From positions 248,001-312,000 of the forward strand of contig NZ_FOQH01000007.1 in the NCBI RefSeq assembly GCF_900113695.1: DNA of 64,000 nt. The letters run 5' to 3'. This DNA is from Albimonas pacifica (GTDB lineage: Bacteria; Pseudomonadota; Alphaproteobacteria; Rhodobacterales; Rhodobacteraceae). The translations under genes were made by a program, and so were the position numbers. Shown in pieces: positions 20,774-28,867 of the stretch; the first letter of the stretch is position 1; each line of letters begins with the position of its first letter. The notes under the pieces were generated by a model. The model searched no databases. It was not told where the DNA came from and saw only the letters and a list, made by a program, of their open reading frames with translations.

Positions 20774-21693
20774 CACGAATACCGGATCCGGGGGTCGAGG
20801 AAGGCGTAGGCGACGTCCACGATCACCGAGGCCAGCGCAACGACGGTCGCGAAGAACAGGATGAAGCCCTGGATCAGGGGGTAGTCGCGGGCGAAGACGG
20901 CCTCGATGGCGAAGCGGCCGACCCCGTTCCAGGCGAAGACGTTCTCGACCACGATCGCGCCGCCCATCAGGTAGGCGAACTGCAGGCCGAGCATCGCCAC
21001 GATCGGCACCAGCCCCGAGCGCAGCGCATGGCGATACAGCACCAGCGTCTGCGACAGGCCCTTGGCGCGGGCGGTGCGGACGAAATCCTGGTCGAAGATG
21101 TCGATCATCGCCGAGCGGGTCATGCGCGCCAGCACCGCGGCGTTGGCGAGGCCGAGCGTCAGGGCCGGCAGGATCAGGCTCATCCAGTCGCCCCCCGCCA
21201 CCGGCAGCCATTGCAGGGTCAGCGCGAACAGGAACAGCAGCAGCAGCCCCAGCCAGAAATGGGGCATCGAGACCCCGACGATGGCGAGGATCATCGCCCC
21301 CGCATCCACCCAGGTCCCCCGCTTGTAGGCCGCGAGGAACCCCAGGCTCATCCCCACCGCGACGGCGATAACGAGGCTCGCCATGGCCAGCGCCAGCGTC
21401 ATCGGGAACCGCACCAGCAGGATGTCGAGCACCGGCTGGTCGCCGACGATGGAGCGCCCCAGGTCCCCCTGCAGCAGCCGGCCCAGGTACTTCGCGTACT
21501 GGATCCAGATCGGCTGATCGAGGCCGAGGCGCACGCGGATCGCCTCCAGCTCCTCGGGCGTGGTCTGGAAGCTGCCGTACATGATCCGGACCGGATCGCC
21601 GGGCACCACGTGCACCAGCAGCGTCACCGCGATGGTGGCGATCCAGACCGTGACCAGGGCGGCCAGCAGGCGCTGGGCGATGAAGCGGGTCAT
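20773..21693 (-). CDS. Peptide ABC transporter permease (DppB type)
   Basis: A 306-residue permease with the DppB hallmark N-terminus (MTRFIAQRLLAALVTVWIA, then VPGDPVRIMYG), a periplasmic loop with LGLDQPIWIQY, six transmembrane segments and an EAA loop (DFVRTARAKGLSQTLVLYRHALRSG). It forms the channel with the DppC-type partner. It follows the binding-protein gene after a 173-base gap with a hairpin-flanked tandem repeat. Confidence 0.95.
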   Translation of the reverse strand: MTRFIAQRLLAALVTVWIATIAVTLLVHVVPGDPVRIMYGSFQTTPEELEAIRVRLGLDQPIWIQYAKYLGRLLQGDLGRSIVGDQPVLDILLVRFPMTLALAMASLVIAVAVGMSLGFLAAYKRGTWVDAGAMILAIVGVSMPHFWLGLLLLFLFALTLQWLPVAGGDWMSLILPALTLGLANAAVLARMTRSAMIDIFDQDFVRTARAKGLSQTLVLYRHALRSGLVPIVAMLGLQFAYLMGGAIVVENVFAWNGVGRFAIEAVFARDYPLIQGFILFFATVVALASVIVDVAYAFLDPRIRYS

Positions 21694-21725
21694 CGGGGCG
21701 AGGCCTCCGGGGTTCGGGCGGACGT

Positions 21726-21825
21726 AGGGCGCATTTCAATGCGCCTTGGGCAGGACGTCCGCGGACCGCGGCGTCGGATGGCGGCGTCGGATGGCGGCGT
21801 CGGATGGCGCATTGAAATGCGCCCT
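21726..21825. repeat. Paired hairpins flanking a 3 x 13-bp tandem repeat
   Basis: AGGGCGCATTTCAATGCGCC at 21726-21745 and GGCGCATTGAAATGCGCCCT at 21806-21825 are each palindromic and are inverted copies of each other. Between them GCGGCGTCGGATG occurs three times without change (21768, 21781, 21794). It lies in the gap between the binding-protein gene and the permease genes. Confidence 0.85.
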
Positions 21826-21866
21826 GCGAAGACGGGGGGCGGCCGCGCCGCCCCCGCCGGATCGCC

Positions 21867-23417
21867 TCAGCCCTCGATCTTCACGTCGGTGAAGATCGGA
21901 TGCAGGAACGGGCCGACCTTGAAGCCCGAGACCTCGGGGCGCACGGCGAACACCCACTCCCAACCGGGGGAGTAGAGGCCGATGTGGACCGCGTTCTCCA
22001 TCAGGTACCTGATGACCGCCTGCACCTTCTCCAGCCGCGCCTCGGGCTCGATGGTGGTGCGGGTCTCCTCCAGCATCGCGTCCAGCTCGGCGTTCTGGAA
22101 GCCCGAGTAGGCGCCGGGCGAGTGCCACAGCTGGTAGAGGATGTCCGGGTCGTACCAGGACCAGGTCATCATGTCGAAGGTGCCCGGCTCCTCGGAAGTG
22201 GAGTCCTCGTTCTGCGCCTTCACCCGGGCGTTCATGGTGCCGATGTCCATGATCTCGATCCCGGCCTGGATGCCGACCTGGGCGAGCTGGGCCTGGAAGA
22301 TCTCGGCCAGCTTGTGGCGGTTGCCGCCCGTCCACACGAACATCGTGGTCTCCAGCGGCTTGTCGGGGCCGTAGCCCATCTCCGCCAGCAGCGCCTGCGC
22401 CTTCTCGGGGTCGTAGGGGTAGCCGTACCGCTTGCAGAACGCCTGGTCGTTGCCGAAGACGCCGCGGGCCACGGGGCACCATTCGCGGTTGGTCAGCCCG
22501 CCGTAGATGATGTCGATCGCCATCTGCGGATCGGTCGCGTAGGCCACCGCCTGGCGCGCGCGGATGTCGTCGAAGGGCGGGCGGGAGGTGGTGAACTCCC
22601 AGAACACGTCCTGGCCGGTGTTCTCGGCCACCATGATCTCGAGCTCGCCTTCCTCCTGGATGGCGGCGACGTCGTCGAAGGGCGGCTCGGCGATATGCAC
22701 CTCGCCGGTGGTGAGCGCCGCGAGCCGGGTCTGCGCCTCGGGGACCGTGCGGATGATCAGCCGGTCGATGTAGGGGGCGCCGGGGTTCTCGACCGGGTCG
22801 CCACGGTTCACGAAGTCGGCGTTCGCCTCCAGCGTGACCTGGTCGCCCTTCACCCACTCCACCAGCTTGAACGGGCCGGTGCCGATGGCGGTCGAGGAGC
22901 CGAAGGTCCCGGCCGTGTTGGTGTCGCAGATCATCGAGGAGAAGCTGTCGGCCAGGAACGGGATGAAGGCCCCGAACTTCGACGACATCGCCACCGTGAA
23001 GGTCAGCGGATCCTCGACCGTCACCTCGGTGATCGGCCCCCAGGAGGTCTTGGTCAGCGAGGGCGCGTCGCCGAAGGCCCGGTCGATCGTGAACTTCACG
23101 TCCTGCGCGGTGAAATCGCTGCCGTCATGGCACTTGATCCCCTCGGCCAGCTTGAACGTGTAGGTCAGCCCGTCGTCCGAGACCTCCCAGCTCTCGGCCA
23201 TGTTCGGCCCCGGGGTCCCCTCCATGTCGAAGGCGAGCAGCGTGTCGTAGATCTGGTCCCAGACCTGCATCGACAGGGTCGAGGTCGCGCGGTGCGGATC
23301 GAGCGAATCCGCGTCCCCGTAGCGCGCCCAGACCAGATCCGCGGCCTGCGCCGCGCCCCCTGCGGCGAGGGCTGCGGCCAGCGCTCCGCCCCTCAAACCG
23401 GCCTTGATCGAAACCAT
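21867..23417 (-). CDS. Periplasmic dipeptide/oligopeptide-binding protein (SBP family 5)
   Basis: A 516-residue solute-binding protein of the DppA/OppA family. A Sec signal peptide with an A-x-A site (GGALAAALAAGGAAQAA) precedes the mature start at ADLVWARYGDADSLDPH. Family features are SLDPHRATS, LAEGIKCHDGSDFTAQDVKFTIDR and GTGPFKLVEW. It captures a peptide or peptide-like amino acid derivative for the transporter encoded downstream. ATG at 23417 has CGGAGGGAGACG in front. The enzymes at the end of the operon point to N-acyl/N-carbamoyl amino acids or muropeptide-derived peptides as ligands. An RpiR-type operator candidate lies about 95 bases upstream. Confidence 0.95.
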   Translation of the reverse strand: MVSIKAGLRGGALAAALAAGGAAQAADLVWARYGDADSLDPHRATSTLSMQVWDQIYDTLLAFDMEGTPGPNMAESWEVSDDGLTYTFKLAEGIKCHDGSDFTAQDVKFTIDRAFGDAPSLTKTSWGPITEVTVEDPLTFTVAMSSKFGAFIPFLADSFSSMICDTNTAGTFGSSTAIGTGPFKLVEWVKGDQVTLEANADFVNRGDPVENPGAPYIDRLIIRTVPEAQTRLAALTTGEVHIAEPPFDDVAAIQEEGELEIMVAENTGQDVFWEFTTSRPPFDDIRARQAVAYATDPQMAIDIIYGGLTNREWCPVARGVFGNDQAFCKRYGYPYDPEKAQALLAEMGYGPDKPLETTMFVWTGGNRHKLAEIFQAQLAQVGIQAGIEIMDIGTMNARVKAQNEDSTSEEPGTFDMMTWSWYDPDILYQLWHSPGAYSGFQNAELDAMLEETRTTIEPEARLEKVQAVIRYLMENAVHIGLYSPGWEWVFAVRPEVSGFKVGPFLHPIFTDVKIEG

Positions 23418-23509
23418 CGTCTCCCTCCGTCTCGCCCCCGCGCCGGCTGCGGCGCTCGCGTGATGGCGAAAGCCTGCGGGAGTTTTCCGCGACGGCAAGA
23501 TATTTTTCT

Positions 23510-23534
23510 TTTCTGGATATTTCTTTTCCAGAAA
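23510..23534. promoter_or_regulatory. Candidate RpiR-family operator in front of the peptide operon
   Basis: TTTCTGG (23510-23516) and CCAGAAA (23528-23534) form a perfect 7-bp inverted repeat with an 11-base AT-rich spacer, inside the most AT-rich stretch of the neighbourhood (23497-23545). RpiR regulators are known to bind GAAA/TTTC-type dyads. It lies between the RpiR-type gene and the operon. Confidence 0.65.
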
Positions 23535-23591
23535 TGAATCTTTTCGCCATGCTGCACGCGCGAAACGAGTCGCTCGTGAAACGGGGAGGGG

Positions 23592-24434
23592 CTAGTCCAG
23601 CGCCTCCGATGAACCGCCCCACTCGGCATGGATCTCCTCGATGGCGCGCAGGCGGTCGGCGGCCTGGTCGCCGATTCGGCCCGCCAGCGAGGCGCAGAGG
23701 TAGTTCAGCAGGCTGACGGTCGCGGTCATCGAGTCGAAGATCGTGGGCCCGTGCGCCCGGCTGCGCAGCACCACCGCGGCATGGGTCAGGTCGCCGGCGG
23801 CGGGCGCGTCCACGACGAGAATGACCTTCGCCCCCGCCCGCCCGGCGGAGCCCACCACGTTGCGCAGCGCCTGCGTGCGCCGCCCCACCCCCAGCGCCAG
23901 CACCGTGTCGGCGGCGGAGATCGAGGCCAGCTCCTCGGGCACCGGGAAGCCGCCGATGGGGATCATGCGGATGTCGGGGCGCAGCTTGATCAGCAGCGCG
24001 CGGGCGAAATGGGCGAGCGGATAGTCGTCCCCGAAGCCCACCACCCACAGCTTCTCGCCTTCCCTCAGCAGGCGCACGGCATGGGCGATGTCGTCGGCGC
24101 GCAAGAGCTCGAAGGTGCGCACCAGGTGCTTCACCTCCGCCTCGAGATAGGCCGAGGGGCTGGGGGCGGCGGCGCCTTCGACCGGGGCCGCGACGGCGGG
24201 GGCCGAGCCCTCGCGCGCCGCGCGCTGGGCGGCCTTGTAGCCGACGTAGCCCAGCCGGCGGAACAGCCGCGCGGCGGTGGCCTTGGAGACGCCCGCGCGC
24301 TCGGCCAGCGAGCCCGCGTTCTCGTGGCGCAGGGCGCCGAGATCCTCGAGCAGCAGGTCCGCCAGCCGCCGCTCGCCGCGGGGCATGTCGTCGTAGGCGG
24401 CCAGGATGCGCTGGCCGATGGGCTCCGCGGTCAT
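23592..24434 (-). CDS. MurR/RpiR-family regulator with SIS domain
   Basis: A 280-residue regulator with an N-terminal RpiR helix-turn-helix (about residues 1-75; ENAGSLAERAGVSKATAARLFRRLGY) and a C-terminal SIS sugar-isomerase-like effector domain (LREGEKLWVVGFGDDYPLAHFA, about residues 125-260). Such proteins sense phosphosugars or related compounds. It is in the same direction as and 174 bases upstream of the peptide operon, so it probably controls that operon through the inverted repeat at 23510. RpiR regulators often accompany peptidoglycan-derived sugar or amino acid use, consistent with the D-aminoacylase. Confidence 0.92.
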   Translation of the reverse strand: MTAEPIGQRILAAYDDMPRGERRLADLLLEDLGALRHENAGSLAERAGVSKATAARLFRRLGYVGYKAAQRAAREGSAPAVAAPVEGAAAPSPSAYLEAEVKHLVRTFELLRADDIAHAVRLLREGEKLWVVGFGDDYPLAHFARALLIKLRPDIRMIPIGGFPVPEELASISAADTVLALGVGRRTQALRNVVGSAGRAGAKVILVVDAPAAGDLTHAAVVLRSRAHGPTIFDSMTATVSLLNYLCASLAGRIGDQAADRLRAIEEIHAEWGGSSEALD

Positions 24435-24527
24435 CTCGTTCCCTCCGCTCCCGGCGGGGCGATGATAGGCCGAGGCCGGGGGGTGGAGGAAAGCCGGAAC
24501 CGACGGCTCCCGGGCGCCCGCAACCGA

Positions 24528-24547
24528 GAGTTGACAGCTGTCAACTC
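24528..24547. promoter_or_regulatory. 20-bp perfect palindrome containing an FNR-like core
   Basis: GAGTTGACAGCTGTCAACTC is identical to its own reverse complement. Its core TTGACAGCTGTCAA fits TTGAY-N4-RTCAA exactly. It lies 94 bases upstream of the RpiR gene and 12 bases downstream of the YmdB-type gene. Confidence 0.6.
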
Positions 24548-24558
24548 GGAGGCGCGGC

Positions 24559-25392
24559 TCAGGCGGGGATCGGCAGGCCCTCGGGCGCGGACTGCTGGAG
24601 GCGGCCGCCGATGCGGATCGGCTGGACCAGTCTGGCGAGGCCGGTCTTGTCCTCGGTCTCGACGTAGACGCCGCAGATCGTCGCCTCGCCCAGCGCCGGC
24701 TGGAAGCGGCCCTTGGCCATGCCGGTGACGAAGCGGCGGATCGGCTCGTCGGCCTGCATGCCGATCACCGAGTCGTAGTCCCCGCACATCCCCGCATCCG
24801 ACAGATAGGCGGTGCCCCGGTTGAGGATCATCGCGTCCGAGGTCGGGACATGGGTGTGCGTGCCCACCACCAGGCTGACGCGGCCGTCCACGATCCGGCC
24901 CATGGCCATCTTCTCGGAGGTCGCCTCGGCGTGGAAGTCGAGGATCGTGGCCTGCACGGCGCCGCCCAGCGGCGCGGTCTTCAGCGCCGCGTCGACCATC
25001 GGCACGGGGTCGTCGTAGGGGCGCGACATGAACACCCGTCCCAGCGCCTGCACCACCTGCACGCGCCGGCCGCGGGTCGCCTCGAACACCTTGGCGCCCT
25101 GCCCCGGCGCGGCCTTGGAGAAGTTCAGCGGCCGCAGGATCCGCGCGTCCGATCCGATGTAGGAGATCATGTCCTTCTGGTCGAAGGCATGGTCGCCCAG
25201 CGTGATGCAGTCGGCGCCCGCGGCGAAGATCTCGGCGGCGATGGCGCCGGTGAGGCCCATGCCGGAGGCCGAGTTCTCGGCGTTGACCACCACGAAGTCG
25301 AGCTTCCAGGCCTCGCGCAGCTTCGGCAGCCGCTCGATGACCGCGGTGCGGCCGGCCCGTCCCATCACGTCGCCGAGGAAAAGCAGTTTCAT
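24559..25392 (-). CDS. YmdB-type metallophosphoesterase (TIGR00282 family)
   Basis: A 277-residue cytoplasmic phosphodiesterase. Metal-binding motifs are the aspartate in LFLGDVMGRAGR (residue 8), the glutamate and asparagine in VVNAENSASGMG, the histidine in TLGDHAFDQ, and FHAEATSEK and GTHTHVPTSD later. In Bacillus the family member YmdB hydrolyses 2',3'-cAMP and affects sporulation and biofilm; role here unknown. ATG at 25392 gives the conserved MKLLFLGD start. It stands alone; the downstream gap holds the palindrome at 24528. Confidence 0.92.
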   Translation of the reverse strand: MKLLFLGDVMGRAGRTAVIERLPKLREAWKLDFVVVNAENSASGMGLTGAIAAEIFAAGADCITLGDHAFDQKDMISYIGSDARILRPLNFSKAAPGQGAKVFEATRGRRVQVVQALGRVFMSRPYDDPVPMVDAALKTAPLGGAVQATILDFHAEATSEKMAMGRIVDGRVSLVVGTHTHVPTSDAMILNRGTAYLSDAGMCGDYDSVIGMQADEPIRRFVTGMAKGRFQPALGEATICGVYVETEDKTGLARLVQPIRIGGRLQQSAPEGLPIPA

Positions 25393-25471
25393 GCGCTCCC
25401 TCTAGCCCGTTCCGCGCAGCGGCGCCAGTCGGGCGCGACGCTGCACGGAGCGCCGGGGCGGCGGGCCGCGC

Positions 25472-25500
25472 GAGGCCGCGGGTCGAGCCCGGGGCACGCC
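25472..25500. repeat. Dispersed intergenic hairpin repeat, copy 5
   Basis: GAGGCCGCGGGTCGAGCCCG followed by GGGCACGCC, with GGCGGGCCGCG before and GCGGGCGCCGCGC after, closely matching copy 4 at 18093. One stem base pair is lost (CCGCGGG for CCCCGGG). Confidence 0.65.
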
Positions 25501-25572
25501 CTGCGGCGGGCGCCGCGCCGGGGGACGGCGCGAGGGCCCGGGACGCCGGAGGGCGCCCCGGGACGGGGGGCG

Positions 25573-27120
25573 TCAGGCGCGCTCGGGGTCCAGCGTGGTC
25601 GACCACAGCTCGACGTCGGCGGCGTCCATCAGGCGCACGGTCATGCGGCCCGTGGCGCCCTCGATCTCCACCTTTCCGAAGAACTGCAGGCCTTCGGAGG
25701 GGGGCAGGTTCTGGCCCTGCTCCGCCGTGGGGGCCTTGGCGAACGCGACCTTCGGGCCGAAGGTGTCGTCGTAGTCGGCGGGGCCGAAGGTCCCGGCGTG
25801 CAGCGGGCCCGAGACGAACTCCCAGAACGGGTCGAAATCCTGGAAGGACGCCCGGTCGGGGCTGTAGTGATGGGCGGCGGTGTAGTGGACGTCCGCGGTC
25901 AGCCAGACGGTGTTCCTGACCCTGGCGTGCCTGATGAAGCTCAGCACCTCGGCGATGTCGAACTCGCGCCCCTTCACCGGGCCGTTCCCGTTCGACGAGT
26001 TCTCGAAGGCCGATTTGCCGTCGCGCACGATCATGCCGATCGGCATGTCGGCGGCGATCACCTTCCAGGTCGCGGTCGAGGCCGCCAGCTCCGCCTTCAG
26101 CCAGCGCATCTGCGCGGCGCCCAGGAAGTCGGTCTGCGGCCCCGGCTCCATCTGGTCGTTGGAGGTGTTGTCCCCGCGGTAGCTGCGCATGTCGAGGAAG
26201 AACACGTCCAGCAGCGGGCCGTAGGCGACCTTGCGGTAGATGCGCCCGGGCTCGACCGAGCTCTCGCGCAGGGGCATCGCCTCGCGGAAGGCACGGTTGG
26301 CGCGGGCCGACAGCAGGGCGACGGATTTCTCGGTGTAGCGGTCGTCCTCCAGCCGCTCGGACGGATACCAGTTGTTGGTCGTCTCGTGGTCGTCCCACTG
26401 CGCCAGCATCGGGACCCGGGCCGCCATCTCCCGCACATTGGCGTCGAGGAGGTTGTAGAGGAAGTTCCCCCGGAACTCCTGCAGGGTCTCGGCGACCTTG
26501 GATTTCTCCTCCGTCACCAGGTTCTTCCAGATCGTGCCGTCCTTCAGCTCCACCTCCGTCTTCAGCGGCCCGTCGGCGTAGATCGTGTCGCCGGAGTGGA
26601 TGAAGAAATCCGGCTCGTGGCGGAGCATGGTGGAGTAGATCGTCATGCCCCCCCGGCTCTCGTCGATCCCCCAGCCCTGGCCGGCGGTGTCGCCCGACCA
26701 GGTGAAGACGATGTCGCGCAGGGCGGTCGGCGCGGTGCGGAAGCGGCCGACCACGGGCTCCGAGCCCAGGTTCACGTCCGCGAGATCCAGCATCGTCACC
26801 CGGTAGAAGACCTCCTGGTCCGAGGGCAGGCCCGTCAGCTCCATCTTGCCCATCAGGTCGGTGGCCGAGGTCAGCCCCAGCCCCGGCAGGCGGCGGGCGT
26901 CCCGGAAGGACTCGGTCGTCGAGACCTCGACCATCATGCGCGAGGGCCGGTCCGCCCGCGCCCAGACCACCGCCCCGTCGGCCGAGACGTCGCCCGACTG
27001 GACCCCGTGGGTCAGCGCCGGGCGCTGGTTGGCGCGGGAGTAGGCGGGCAGGAACAGGCCGGACGCGGCGGCGGTTCCGGCGGCGAGGACCTGGCGCCGG
27101 GAGAGGCGAAGCTGGGGCAT
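25573..27120 (-). CDS. phoD: Alkaline phosphatase D (PhoD family), Tat-exported
   Basis: A 515-residue extracytoplasmic phosphodiesterase/phosphatase that needs Ca and Fe. The N-terminus is a Tat signal (LSRRQVLAAGTAAASGLFLPAYS). Family motifs are THGVQSGDVSADGAVVWARADRP, the metal site TWSGDTAGQGWGIDE, IHSGDTIYADGP, AQWDDHETTNNW and WLTADVHYTAAHHY. ATG at 27120 is chosen because it directly precedes the Tat signal and follows GGAG; upstream in-frame starts would push the signal inwards. No Pho-box is recognised. It probably releases phosphate from organic esters or teichoic-like polymers. Confidence 0.92.
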   Translation of the reverse strand: MPQLRLSRRQVLAAGTAAASGLFLPAYSRANQRPALTHGVQSGDVSADGAVVWARADRPSRMMVEVSTTESFRDARRLPGLGLTSATDLMGKMELTGLPSDQEVFYRVTMLDLADVNLGSEPVVGRFRTAPTALRDIVFTWSGDTAGQGWGIDESRGGMTIYSTMLRHEPDFFIHSGDTIYADGPLKTEVELKDGTIWKNLVTEEKSKVAETLQEFRGNFLYNLLDANVREMAARVPMLAQWDDHETTNNWYPSERLEDDRYTEKSVALLSARANRAFREAMPLRESSVEPGRIYRKVAYGPLLDVFFLDMRSYRGDNTSNDQMEPGPQTDFLGAAQMRWLKAELAASTATWKVIAADMPIGMIVRDGKSAFENSSNGNGPVKGREFDIAEVLSFIRHARVRNTVWLTADVHYTAAHHYSPDRASFQDFDPFWEFVSGPLHAGTFGPADYDDTFGPKVAFAKAPTAEQGQNLPPSEGLQFFGKVEIEGATGRMTVRLMDAADVELWSTTLDPERA

Positions 27121-27659
27121 GGGAAGCTCCGGAGAAGCGGGAACGCGGGATGCGGCGCGAAGCTCGCCGCGCTCGGTGACGGGCGCATCGCGGGGGCGCG
27201 AAGATTGGGTGTCGGAACGGTGACGACGCTCGACCATGGCTCCCCCTCCCGGCGGCCCCGTCCCCGGACCGCTTCGGGACCGGAGGGCGCAAGCGCGGCG
27301 CCGGGACGGCCCCCGGGACAGGCTCCGGCCAACGGCCCGGCGACGCAAGCCCGATGACGCGCGCGCCGGCGGCGCGATCCCGCCGGCGCGCCGCGCGCGT
27401 CCCTGCGCGCGCCGCCCGCCCCGAAGAGCGCCCCGGGGCCGCCCGGCGGCGGCCGTCGGCGCGTCGCGGCCCGGGCCGGGCGCCCGGCCCGCAGGAGATC
27501 CCGGGTCAGGGCCGTGACGCGTGCGAGGGGGGAGGGGGCGCCTGCGTCCGGAGGTCCGGCTGCGCCGGGCCGTCCGCCCCTGACGCGCGCGTCTCCCCTT
27601 TCCCGCGACCGGCCGCCCGGTTACTCCTGTGCTCCCGCCGTCGCGGAAGGAGCCTGCCG
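27121..27659. other. Long intergenic region without recognisable gene
   Basis: The region is extremely GC-rich, with runs such as GCGCCCCGGGGCCGCCCGG around 27430 that resemble degraded pieces of the dispersed hairpin family. No frame gives a protein with convincing features. It must contain promoters for phoD and the aldolase gene; TCGCGGAAGGAGCCTGCCG at 27641-27659 is the aldolase ribosome-binding region. Confidence 0.5.
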
Positions 27660-28433
27660 ATGACCGAATTCGCCCTGCCCCGGAACGCCTTCAAGGCCAA
27701 GCTCGCCGCCCGCAAGGACCCGGTCCTGGGACTGTGGCTGATGCTGGGGGCCGACGCCTCGACCGAGCTTCTGGCCGACGCGGGTTTCGACTACGTGCTG
27801 GTGGACGGCGAGCATTCGCCCCTCGACATCGACCTGATGCGCCGCCAGATCGCGGCGGCCGAGCGGGGCGCCTCCTCGGTGGTGGTGCGCCCGCCGGTGA
27901 ACGAGGCCTGGATCCTCAAGCAGCTCGCCGACGCCGGCGCGCAGAGCTTCATCATCCCCATGGTCGACACCGCCGAGCAGGCCGAGGCCGCGGTCCAGGC
28001 CTGCCTCTACCCCCCCCAGGGCATCCGCGGGGCCGCCGGCGTGGTGCGCGCCGCCCGCTACGGCCGGATCCCGGGCTACCTCACCAAGGCCAACGCCGAG
28101 ATCTGCGTGGTCCCCCAGGTCGAGACCCTGACCGCGGTGGAGAACATCGAGGCGATCTGCGCCGTCGAGGGGGTGGACGCGATCTTCATCGGCCCTTCGG
28201 ACCTGTCGGCCTCGATGGGCTTCACCGGCCGCCCCGGGGCGCCGGAGGTGGACGAGGTGATCCGCAGCTCGATCGCGCGCATCCACGCCTGCGGCAAGCC
28301 CGCCTGCACGCTGGGCTTCGACGAGGCGACGGTGGCGAAATACCTCGGGATGGGCGCGGACATGGTGGCGGTGGGCTCGGACGTGACGCTGCTGCTGCGG
28401 GGGGCTGCGGAGCTGCTGGCGAAGCACCGCTGA
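27660..28433 (+). CDS. HpcH/HpaI-family class II aldolase
   Basis: A 257-residue metal-dependent aldolase like 4-hydroxy-2-oxoheptanedioate aldolase (HpaI) or 2-keto-3-deoxy-L-rhamnonate aldolase (RhmA/GarL), which cleaves 2-keto-3-deoxy acids to pyruvate and an aldehyde. Signatures are GLWLMLGADASTELLADAGFD, the histidine in VLVDGEHSPLD, the arginine in VVRPPVNE, the metal-binding glutamate in VVPQVETLTAVENI and the aspartate in IFIGPSDLSASMG. ATG at 27660 is preceded by GGAAGGAGCC. It is a single gene, 82 bases ahead of tRNA-Met. Natural substrate is not clear. Confidence 0.93.
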   Translation: MTEFALPRNAFKAKLAARKDPVLGLWLMLGADASTELLADAGFDYVLVDGEHSPLDIDLMRRQIAAAERGASSVVVRPPVNEAWILKQLADAGAQSFIIPMVDTAEQAEAAVQACLYPPQGIRGAAGVVRAARYGRIPGYLTKANAEICVVPQVETLTAVENIEAICAVEGVDAIFIGPSDLSASMGFTGRPGAPEVDEVIRSSIARIHACGKPACTLGFDEATVAKYLGMGADMVAVGSDVTLLLRGAAELLAKHR

Positions 28434-28515
28434 TCCCGTCGGGAGGGGCGGGCGCAGAATCCTGCCTCTCCCCGCTTGACGCCCCCCTCAGGCTTGGCTA
28501 TCAGGCCCGCGGCTC

Positions 28516-28592
28516 GGCGGAGTAGCTCAGTTGGTTAGAGCAGCGGAATCATAATCCGCGTGTCGGGGGTTCAAGTCCCTCCTCCGCTACCA
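28516..28592 (+). tRNA. tRNA-Met (CAU), elongator type
   Basis: The 77 bases fold as a cloverleaf: acceptor GGCGGAG with CTCCGCT (first pair G-U), D-arm GCTCAGTTGGTTAGAGC, anticodon stem GCGGA/TCCGC with loop ATCATAA (anticodon CAT), T-arm GGGGGTTCAAGTCCC and encoded CCA. The sequence is very close to the elongator tRNA-Met known from alphaproteobacteria. Mobile-element remains begin directly behind it. Confidence 0.95.
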
Positions 28593-28600
28593 CCACACCC

Positions 28601-28740
28601 CCCACTTCGAAGTCAGGGTTGGAGACGAACGCGCTCAGGCGCCCGCGGAGCTCCACCGGCACGCCGGCGCCATCGTGCGGCGAGCCGATGATCTCGGAGA
28701 TCATCGTCCGCACGGCGGTCGCGGCGGTCTCGCGCCGGCA
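28601..28740 (-). pseudogene. Possible C-terminal fragment of a serine site-specific recombinase
   Basis: Read on the minus strand from about 28740, one frame gives AVRTMISEIIGS, then GVPVELRGRLSAFV. This resembles the end of large serine recombinases/resolvases (typically RxLIxxIxLxP...xVELxGxLAxxL). Only this short tail is present, with no start or catalytic domain, and it runs into the tRNA. The match is by eye and short, so confidence is low; if right, it marks an integration event next to tRNA-Met. Confidence 0.35.
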
Positions 28741-28867
28741 TCCATCGCGACGTTCGGCGCGGCGAGCTCCCGCTGCGCTGAAGTTGGACGGGTCGTCTCG
28801 TTGGAGCGTGGCCCACGTCGAGGCCCTGAACCGCGCCGGGTCTGCCGGAGGCGGAGGGTCGTGCGCG

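Noticed and set aside
27354-27659. Extended N-terminus of the HpaI aldolase frame
   Set aside because: The extra 102 residues are low-complexity Arg/Pro/Ala; the ATG at 27660 has a good ribosome-binding site and gives the normal family length.
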